Shown here: in pieces, positions 1-5,313 of the stretch | Numbering within the stretch: the first letter of the stretch is position 1 | Layout: the number at the start of each line of letters is the position of its first letter | NCBI GenBank assembly: GCA_052389755.1 | Contig: JBQTHP010000160.1 | Location: forward strand, 1-8,305 | Reading direction: 5' to 3' | Length of the DNA: 8,305 nucleotides | DNA from: JBQTHP01 sp052389755 | Lineage (GTDB): Bacteria > Pseudomonadota > Gammaproteobacteria > Steroidobacterales > Steroidobacteraceae | Made by a program: the position numbers and the translations under genes | Notes under the pieces: generated by a model | The model's input: only the letters and a program-made list of their open reading frames with translations | What the model was told of the DNA's origin: nothing | The model's database searches: none

Positions 1-51
1 AAGCGGCAGGCGCTGGAGTTCACGTATCTCGCGCGCCGGCTCATCGACTGA
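1..51 (+). CDS. C-terminal end of an unidentified protein (partial)
   Basis: An open frame enters from the left edge and ends at a TGA at 49-51. The visible tail is KRQALEFTYLARRLID. It is only 16 residues, arginine-rich and probably helical, and I cannot assign a family. It runs in the same direction as the sigma-factor gene but is separated from it by about 206 bp and a hairpin, so it is probably a separate transcription unit. It is also possible that the frame is not a real gene; the good codon character (GC-rich third positions) favours a real end. Confidence 0.45.
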   Translation, partial: KRQALEFTYLARRLID

Positions 52-66
52 ACAAGGGCTACGGGC

Positions 67-85
67 TTCCGGCTTCGGGCCGGAG
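67..85 (+). terminator. Hairpin after the upstream gene, terminator-like
   Basis: Positions 67-73 (TTCCGGC) pair with 79-85 (GCCGGAG) through seven pairs, one of them a T:G wobble, around the loop TTCGG. It lies 15 bp after the stop of the partial first gene. There is no T-run after it, so a canonical intrinsic terminator is not proven. It could be a weak or Rho-assisted 3' end structure. Confidence 0.35.
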
Positions 86-204
86 TCAGAGCGCAGCATT
101 TCGCATGCACCGACGAAACTGTTCGCCGAAGCAGCACTGCGCAGACGACTACTGGCCCATCCGCCGTTACGCGCCGAGCGCTCGGAGTTCCGACCTCCGC
201 CGCT

Positions 205-237
205 CAATCGGTTTACGCTTGGGGGCATGACCGATTG
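205..237. promoter_or_regulatory. Perfect 8-bp inverted repeat upstream of the sigma-factor gene (candidate operator)
   Basis: CAATCGGT at 205-212 is the exact reverse complement of ACCGATTG at 230-237. The two arms are 25 bp apart centre to centre, and the right arm ends 20 bp before the sigma-factor ATG. The arm spacing of roughly two and a half helical turns and the place just before the first gene of the signalling set suit a dimeric regulator site. An mRNA hairpin covering the leader is an alternative. It does not look like an AT-rich Fur box. The function is inferred only. Confidence 0.4.
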
Positions 238-257
238 CCTTCACCGATGCCGGTTGT

Positions 258-857
258 ATGAGCGCTGAGCGGACCGAAACCACCCTAGCACCTGCAGCGC
301 CAGACACGCCGGGCCCCGCGCGCGCGAGCGATCGGGCCGAGGCGATCTCCGCGCTCTTCCGCGAGCACAACCGCGCCCTCGTCCAGTTCCTCCTCACCCG
401 CCTCCCGAACGAGGCCGAGGCGAAGGAGGTCGCCCAGGAAGCCTACGTCCGCTTGCTCCAGCTCGACCAGCCGGTCGCCGCCAGCTTCCTGCGCTGGTAT
501 CTCTTCAAGATCGCGAAAGGCATCGCCATAGATCATTACCGCCAGCGCGTCGTCCGCGAGCGCCTCGACCGTCTCGACCTCTTCGACGATCTCGACGTCT
601 CGAGCCCGACCGAAAGCAGCGTCATGGCCTCCGATGAGCTCGCACTGCTGCTCTCGGCGCTGCGCGAGCTGCCGCGCAAGTGCCAGCAGGCCTTTCTGCT
701 CCAGCGATTCCGCGATCTCTCTACTCTGGAGGTGGCGGCCATCATGGGACTTACCGACCGCATGGTCCGCAGGTACGTGAAAAGGGCGCTCATCTATTGC
801 CGATTGCGCATCGAGGGGCTGTCCAGAGAAGAAGCCATGCGCCAGGTGGAACCATGA
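258..857 (+). CDS. ECF RNA polymerase sigma factor, FecI-like
   Basis: This 199-residue protein is an extracytoplasmic-function sigma factor that would direct RNA polymerase to the promoters of a surface-signalling regulon. Sigma region 2 spans about residues 30-98 (SALFREHNRALVQFLLTRLP, then the AKEVAQEAYVRLL segment and FLRWYLFKIAKGIAIDHYRQ). Region 4 spans about 126-183, with LRELPRKCQQAFLLQRF leading into the helix-turn-helix STLEVAAIMGLTDRMVRRYV at about 155-176. Size and organisation fit the FecI group. An in-frame TGA at 228-230 and the lack of other ATG codons fix the start at 258, although no good ribosome binding site precedes it. The first 25 residues are Ala/Pro-rich and probably disordered. 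The stop overlaps the start of the FecR-like gene (ATGA), so the two are translationally coupled. Family call is firm; target promoters are unknown. Confidence 0.94.
   Translation: MSAERTETTLAPAAPDTPGPARASDRAEAISALFREHNRALVQFLLTRLPNEAEAKEVAQEAYVRLLQLDQPVAASFLRWYLFKIAKGIAIDHYRQRVVRERLDRLDLFDDLDVSSPTESSVMASDELALLLSALRELPRKCQQAFLLQRFRDLSTLEVAAIMGLTDRMVRRYVKRALIYCRLRIEGLSREEAMRQVEP
844..850 (+). promoter_or_regulatory. Ribosome binding site for the FecR-like gene inside the sigma-factor gene
   Basis: AGGTGGA lies just before the ATG at 854. It supports the 854 start over a much longer in-frame extension back to 680, which would run through the sigma-factor coding sequence and carries no homology to FecR proteins. 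Confidence 0.65.
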
Positions 858-1951
858 GCACCGACTCCACGCGACGCGACGTGCGCAAGCTTCGCGCGGA
901 CGAGGCGGCCGACTGGTTCCTGCGCCTCAAGGAGGACGAAGTCTCCGAAGGCGAGCTGTCCGCCTGGCTCAAGTGGTGCGCCGATCCCGAAAACCTGCGT
1001 GAATTTCAGCGCACGCGACACACCTGGCGAGGCTTCGATCAGCTCGGCGCTGCGGCGTCCGAATTGCTGGAGATTTTGGCCGATGAGAGAGAATCGTCCA
1101 TCCGCCGTGTCCGCGCGACCGGTGGGACGCACGGTGCACGCGCTGGCGTTCCGCTGCCGGCCGCGCGTCCGCTGTTTTGGAGTCGCCTAGGGCCTCTAGC
1201 GCTTGCAGCGATGCTGGTGGCCATTGCGATCGCAGGCACGTGGCACGCATACGAATCCGGCATGATCAAGGGCAGTGCCAACGGCCGCCCGGCGCCCCTT
1301 GCGATTCGATCCACTGTACTGCCAGACGGCTCGACACTGACGCTCGCGCCGAGAACCGATGTTGCCGTGGATTTCACCAGTGCACAGCGCAGGCTCGCAC
1401 TCTCCGAAGGCGAGGCGTATTTCAAAGTCCGTCCCGATAGCTCGAAGCCCTTTATCGTGCACGTCGCGGGACTCGCCGTGACCGCTGTGGGGACGGCATT
1501 CAACGTGCGCTCTCGCTTGAACGGGGTAAGCGTGACTGTCGAAGATGGTGTCGTCGAGATCGATCAAGTCGGCGATGCTGGCGCGGCGAATTCCGGCACT
1601 TGGCGCGTGAGCGCCGGGTATCAGCTCGCTTATGATGTGGGGCGACGAGAGGCGCGAATTTCAGCCGTCGATCCGCGCCTTGCCCTCGCGTGGCGCGAAG
1701 GACGACTCGAATACTTCTCGGAGCCGCTGGCCTCCGTAGTGGCCGACGTTAGCCGCTATACAGCCCGGCGCATCGAGCTCGGCGATCCGGAGCTGGCCGC
1801 GCTGACCTTTACCGGCACCGTCTTTACCGACTCGATCGATGACTGGCTCGAAGCTGTCGAGACCACATTCCCTCTTCGCGTCATCAGGCGAGATGACCAC
1901 GTGATGCTTTTGCGCCGGCCGGCGGCTCCCGAACGGCGCACCAGACCGTAG
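854..1951 (+). CDS. FecR-type transmembrane anti-sigma regulator
   Basis: This 365-residue inner-membrane regulator should hold or activate the sigma factor encoded immediately upstream, depending on a signal from the outer-membrane receptor. In order: a cytoplasmic N-terminal sigma-binding domain of the DUF4880 type at about 12-65 (EAADWFLRLKEDEVSEGELS, then AWLKWCADPENLREF); a single membrane segment at about 111-130 (LGPLALAAMLVAIAIAGTW); the periplasmic FecR domain at about 148-235, with the family signatures VLPDGSTLTLAPRTDV, LSEGEAYFKV, KPFIVHVAG and VTAVGTAFNVR; and a C-terminal STN-like (DUF4974-type) domain at about 283-345 (GRLEYFSEPLASVVADVSRY onward). The start is the ATG in the ATGA overlap with the sigma-factor stop, preceded by AGGTGGA. 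Length and domain order are usual for the family. The C-terminal domain is expected to meet the STN domain of the receptor encoded next. Family assignment is strong; the direction of control (anti-sigma or also pro-sigma) is not readable from sequence. Confidence 0.94.
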   Translation: MSTDSTRRDVRKLRADEAADWFLRLKEDEVSEGELSAWLKWCADPENLREFQRTRHTWRGFDQLGAAASELLEILADERESSIRRVRATGGTHGARAGVPLPAARPLFWSRLGPLALAAMLVAIAIAGTWHAYESGMIKGSANGRPAPLAIRSTVLPDGSTLTLAPRTDVAVDFTSAQRRLALSEGEAYFKVRPDSSKPFIVHVAGLAVTAVGTAFNVRSRLNGVSVTVEDGVVEIDQVGDAGAANSGTWRVSAGYQLAYDVGRREARISAVDPRLALAWREGRLEYFSEPLASVVADVSRYTARRIELGDPELAALTFTGTVFTDSIDDWLEAVETTFPLRVIRRDDHVMLLRRPAAPERRTRP

Positions 1952-1995
1952 ATCGCGGTTCCGTTTCGCGGCGCTCACCCGGTTTATGGCTCACA

Positions 1996-2015
1996 GGCAC
2001 GAAAGCGTGCGTGCC
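1996..2015 (+). promoter_or_regulatory. Nested inverted repeat in the receptor gene leader
   Basis: GCACG (1997-2001) and CGTGC (2006-2010) form a 5-bp stem around the loop AAAG; alternatively GGCAC (1996-2000) pairs with GTGCC (2011-2015). It sits in the 89-bp gap between the FecR-like gene and the receptor gene, just upstream of the receptor's ribosome binding site. It could be an mRNA leader hairpin, a weak attenuator, or chance. I could not recognise convincing -35 and -10 elements in this gap. Confidence 0.25.
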
Positions 2016-2028
2016 AGCACATGAACAC

Positions 2029-2034
2029 GGGGGA
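2029..2034 (+). promoter_or_regulatory. Ribosome binding site fixing the receptor start
   Basis: GGGGGA is followed by six bases and then ATG at 2041. Starting there puts the charged residue and hydrophobic core of the signal peptide at the correct distance from the N terminus. The in-frame GTG at 2011 would place the site inside the gene and add ten polar residues in front of the signal peptide. Confidence 0.6.
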
Positions 2035-2040
2035 TGTCGC

Positions 2041-5000
2041 ATGTTGAGGGTGACGAGCGCCACGATAGGCCTGCTGATGCTGATCGCGGTCGCACTGCCG
2101 TGCACAGCTGTCGATCTCTATCAGCAGATCGACTTCAATATCCCTGCCCAGAAGCTCGACCGCGCGTTGATCGAGTTCTCGCGCCAGGCGAAAATTCAGG
2201 TGATCACCTCGGGCGCTCAGCTCGAGAATCTCCAATCAGAAGGGGCCACGGGCAAGCTCACGATCTCGGATGCCTTGCTGAGCCTCCTGCGCAACTCCGG
2301 GCTCGCGTTCAAAGCGGTTGGCGAAAGCGCGGTCTCCATCGGGCGGTTTAGTAGCGCAACCCGCGCATCGTCAATACCCCACTCGAATTCGGCATCACCG
2401 TCGGGCACAGGTGACAGCGGCTACACGCATCTGGCGCAGGCGGATGCTCGGCGAGCCGAGCGCGACGAATCGGCTGCGACGCAGGGGCCGCAGAAGGCGG
2501 ATCCGGTGCGGGTCAATCTCCCCGAAGTCCTCATCATTGGTTCGAAGGTGCTCAACACGGACATCCGGCGCAGCCGTGACGACGTGCAGCCGTACGTCGT
2601 CTTTGACCGGACCGTCATCGAACAGTCGGGCGCCACCAACGTCCATGAGTTTCTCCGGCAGCGACTGCCCATGGACACGGCGGGCGTGATGTCGCAGCAG
2701 GGTGGTTCCGACAATCGCAGTCAATTCAATCTGCGCGGCCTCGGTGCGAATCAGACCTTGATCCTGATCGATGGGCGCCGCGTCGCCAACACGCTGAGCA
2801 CGGCCAATACGCCACGCCAGGCCGACCTGAATGGCATTCCGCTGACGGCGGTGGAGCGCATCGAGGTGTTGCCCACGACCGCGTCGGCCATCTACGGCGG
2901 CAGTGCCACCGGGGGCGTCATCAACGTCGTTCTGCGCCGTGACTACTCCGGCGTAGAGGGAAAGCTGACGTACGACAGCTCCTTTCGATCGGATTCCACG
3001 GTGCGCCGGATCGACTTCGGCGGGGGATTCAATCTCGAAGGTGGCAAGACCAACATCATGTTGACTGGCAGCTATGCCGAGGCAGACCCGCTGACGATAC
3101 GCGATCGCGACGATCTGACTCGACGCGGCCGGGAGACGATTCTCGCCAACAATCCGGCCGCGCTCCTGATGTCCGGTATCTCGCCGCCGCTCGGAGCGAC
3201 GACCAACATTCGAAGCACGGATGGATCGCCGCTCTTCGGGCCCGGCACGCCGAGCGCCACGTCCGTGCCCGCGGGCTATGGCGGCGGCGGAGGATTGGCG
3301 CCGCTGCAGGCGAACGCCGGACAGTTCAATCTCGATCTGGCGGACAGTGGCCAGCTCTTCGGGGGAGGCGAGCTTGGTCTCTTCGCCGCCTCGACTGTGG
3401 CTTCGCTCATCGCATCGGTGCGTCGCGAGTTCAGTCCCAGCGTACAGGCCTTCCTGGATCTGGGCGCCTCCGACAACGAAGGCGAGCATCGAGGCAGCGG
3501 GGTGACATCCAGCAGCTACATGATTCCGGCGACGGCACCCAACAATCCCTTCGGAAGGAGCATCCGCGTAACGGTCCCCATCGGGTCAGGCGACGGCTTG
3601 GCCACCACGGAGAGCCGCGATTACAGGATCGTGGGCGGCGTAATCTTGCGCCTGCCGCGGGAATGGAGCGTCGGAGCGGAATACACCTGGAACCGGTCCC
3701 GCCTGGAATTCACCAACACCTCGCGAGGTTTGTCGGGGGCGGTGTCCGGACAGGTCGCAAGCGGGGCGATCGACGTGCTCCGCGATACGAACGCGTTTCC
3801 AATCGACTTCAGCTCACTCCTCGCTCCGCCATCACAGCTCTCGCCCTTCGTGGCGACGTCCAAGGACGCCGTGCTGCGTCTGGCCGGGCCGGTGGGTTCG
3901 GTTCCGGCAGGCCCCCTGACTCTCACGGGGTTGATCGAGTACCGAGAGGATCTCTTCGACCCGGCCGTGCAAGCGCTGCCGGCTTTCAACCTGACGCTGA
4001 TCTTTCCGGACCGTTCCCAGAGCGTGAACAGCGCCTACCTGGAACTCAAGGTGCCGTTCGCCTCCGCGAAGACGAACGTGCTCGGCATCTACGAATTGGA
4101 GCTACAGCTCGCCGCGCGCTATGACGAGTACACAGTCAAAGGGGCGACTGGCGTCATCCTGAGCCCCACGGATCCCGTGGAGCGTGTCATCAACAAGCGC
4201 AGCTCGACCAATCCGACCGTCGGGTTGCGCTACAAGCCGGTTTCGGACCTGATGGTCCGGGCGAGCTACAGTACGGGTTTTTTGCCGCCTTCGGTGAGCC
4301 AGTTGACCCAGGGCACACCGTTCACCGCGACGGTGATCGATCCGCGGCGCGGTGGCGAGGCGAGAACCGTGTCAGTGCTGAGCGGCGGCAATCCCGACCT
4401 GAGACCGGAGGAGTCGGAGAGCTGGTCGGCGGGCGTCGTCATCACGCCGCGATTCCTGGCAGGACTCCGACTGTCGGTCGACTGGACCCGCATCGAGAAG
4501 ACCGACAACATCCTCACGCCTTTCGGCGCACCGCAGGCCGCGGTCAACAACGAGAGTGTCGTTCCCGAGCTCGTGACGCGCCAGCCGGCGTCGCCGAGCG
4601 ACCCGTTCGGCGTCGGTCCGATCACGACGGTGAACACGGGCTTGCTGAACATCGCGCGTGCGGAAGCCGAAGCCTACGACGTATCGGTCGATTGTCGAGT
4701 CGAGACGGACCGGCTGGGAGCGTTCGAGTTCTCGACGATCGGGACATGGCAGCCGCATTTCCGAACTCAGGTGGTTCCCACCGCGCCAGTCGATGAGAAG
4801 GTGGGACTCTCGAGCAGCAACCCGCTGAAGATCAGGGGCAATGCGCGTCTGACGTGGGAACGTGGACCGTGGCTCGCATCATGGACGGCGCGCTACTTTG
4901 ACGACTACCGACTCGACAACAGTCTGGCCATCTTCGGACCGGCATTCGATCATGTAAGGAGTCAAGGGTCCGATCGCATTCCCAGTCAGACCTATCACGA

Positions 5001-5199
5001 TTTCTTCGCGAGCTATCGATTCTCGGAGTCTACGGGCGACCGCTTCAGACTCATGGCCGACAGCGAAGTGCAGCTTGGCGTCAAGAACGTCTTCGACAAA
5101 GAGCCGCCGCTCGATGTGAGTAACACCGTGAGCTTCTACAGCTTCTTCGGCGATCCGCGCGGCGCGAGTTACTACGTTTCCTTCAGAAAGTCGTTTTAA
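2041..5199 (+). CDS. TonB-dependent outer-membrane receptor with N-terminal STN signalling domain
   Basis: This 1052-residue outer-membrane transporter should import a scarce ligand using TonB energy and report its binding to the FecR-like protein. It has a Sec signal peptide at 1-23 (LLMLIAVALPCTA core); an STN (secretin/TonB short N-terminal) domain at about 30-101 (FNIPAQKLDRALIEFSRQA, then the VSIGR end); a Ser/Ala/Asp-rich linker of about 58 residues; a TonB-box-like LPEVLIIG at about 160-167; a plug at about 168-298 with the hallmarks FNLRGLGANQTLILIDGRR, VERIEVLPTTASAIYGG and GGVINVVLRR; and a beta-barrel to the C terminus, ending in YYVSFRKSF with the usual terminal aromatic. The barrel contains a glycine-rich loop (YGGGGG) and the conserved NPDLRPEESESWSAGV segment of the family. 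The STN domain marks it as a signal transducer for the sigma/anti-sigma pair upstream. The ligand cannot be read from sequence; the adjacent peptidase hints at a peptide. Family is certain; substrate unknown. Confidence 0.96.
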   Translation: MLRVTSATIGLLMLIAVALPCTAVDLYQQIDFNIPAQKLDRALIEFSRQAKIQVITSGAQLENLQSEGATGKLTISDALLSLLRNSGLAFKAVGESAVSIGRFSSATRASSIPHSNSASPSGTGDSGYTHLAQADARRAERDESAATQGPQKADPVRVNLPEVLIIGSKVLNTDIRRSRDDVQPYVVFDRTVIEQSGATNVHEFLRQRLPMDTAGVMSQQGGSDNRSQFNLRGLGANQTLILIDGRRVANTLSTANTPRQADLNGIPLTAVERIEVLPTTASAIYGGSATGGVINVVLRRDYSGVEGKLTYDSSFRSDSTVRRIDFGGGFNLEGGKTNIMLTGSYAEADPLTIRDRDDLTRRGRETILANNPAALLMSGISPPLGATTNIRSTDGSPLFGPGTPSATSVPAGYGGGGGLAPLQANAGQFNLDLADSGQLFGGGELGLFAASTVASLIASVRREFSPSVQAFLDLGASDNEGEHRGSGVTSSSYMIPATAPNNPFGRSIRVTVPIGSGDGLATTESRDYRIVGGVILRLPREWSVGAEYTWNRSRLEFTNTSRGLSGAVSGQVASGAIDVLRDTNAFPIDFSSLLAPPSQLSPFVATSKDAVLRLAGPVGSVPAGPLTLTGLIEYREDLFDPAVQALPAFNLTLIFPDRSQSVNSAYLELKVPFASAKTNVLGIYELELQLAARYDEYTVKGATGVILSPTDPVERVINKRSSTNPTVGLRYKPVSDLMVRASYSTGFLPPSVSQLTQGTPFTATVIDPRRGGEARTVSVLSGGNPDLRPEESESWSAGVVITPRFLAGLRLSVDWTRIEKTDNILTPFGAPQAAVNNESVVPELVTRQPASPSDPFGVGPITTVNTGLLNIARAEAEAYDVSVDCRVETDRLGAFEFSTIGTWQPHFRTQVVPTAPVDEKVGLSSSNPLKIRGNARLTWERGPWLASWTARYFDDYRLDNSLAIFGPAFDHVRSQGSDRIPSQTYHDFFASYRFSESTGDRFRLMADSEVQLGVKNVFDKEPPLDVSNTVSFYSFFGDPRGASYYVSFRKSF

Positions 5200-5302
5200 G
5201 CCGCAACGCGTGGATCGCACGGAGGCGAGTCACTGCGTTCATTCCAGCGAGGCCCGGCATGCGAGCGCTCTTTTCATTGCAGCGGCCTCGAAATTCGCAA
5301 TG

Positions 5303-5309
5303 AGGGGGA
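5303..5309 (+). promoter_or_regulatory. Ribosome binding site for the S9 peptidase gene
   Basis: AGGGGGA lies four bases before a TTG at 5314, the only initiation-like codon with a sensible spacing in the peptidase frame. The ATG at 5300 overlaps this site but is out of frame with the peptidase. A one-base insertion in the G-run at 5304-5308 would bring it in frame. Confidence 0.5.
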
Positions 5310-5313
5310 AGTC

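Noticed and set aside
174..185. 12-bp palindrome CCGAGCGCTCGG upstream of the sigma-factor gene
   Set aside because: A GC-rich self-complementary word is not rare in such DNA, and it shows no spacing or context for an operator or terminator; the 205-237 repeat is the stronger candidate.
52..257. Fur box controlling the sigma-factor gene
   Set aside because: No AT-rich 19-bp GATAATGATTATCATTATC-like sequence is visible in this region.
680..853. Upstream in-frame extension of the FecR-like protein
   Set aside because: It lies wholly within the sigma-factor coding sequence, reads as Arg/Gly/His-rich shadow sequence, and the ATGA overlap with AGGTGGA gives the standard start.
2011..2040. In-frame GTG start ten codons upstream of the receptor ATG
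   Set aside because: It would put polar residues before the signal peptide and has no ribosome site, whereas ATG 2041 follows GGGGGA at good spacing.
5259..5303. Short ORF MRALFSLQRPRNSQ between receptor and peptidase genes, considered as a leader or lasso-type precursor
   Set aside because: Only 14 residues, no clear ribosome site, and no leader/core features of a lasso precursor.
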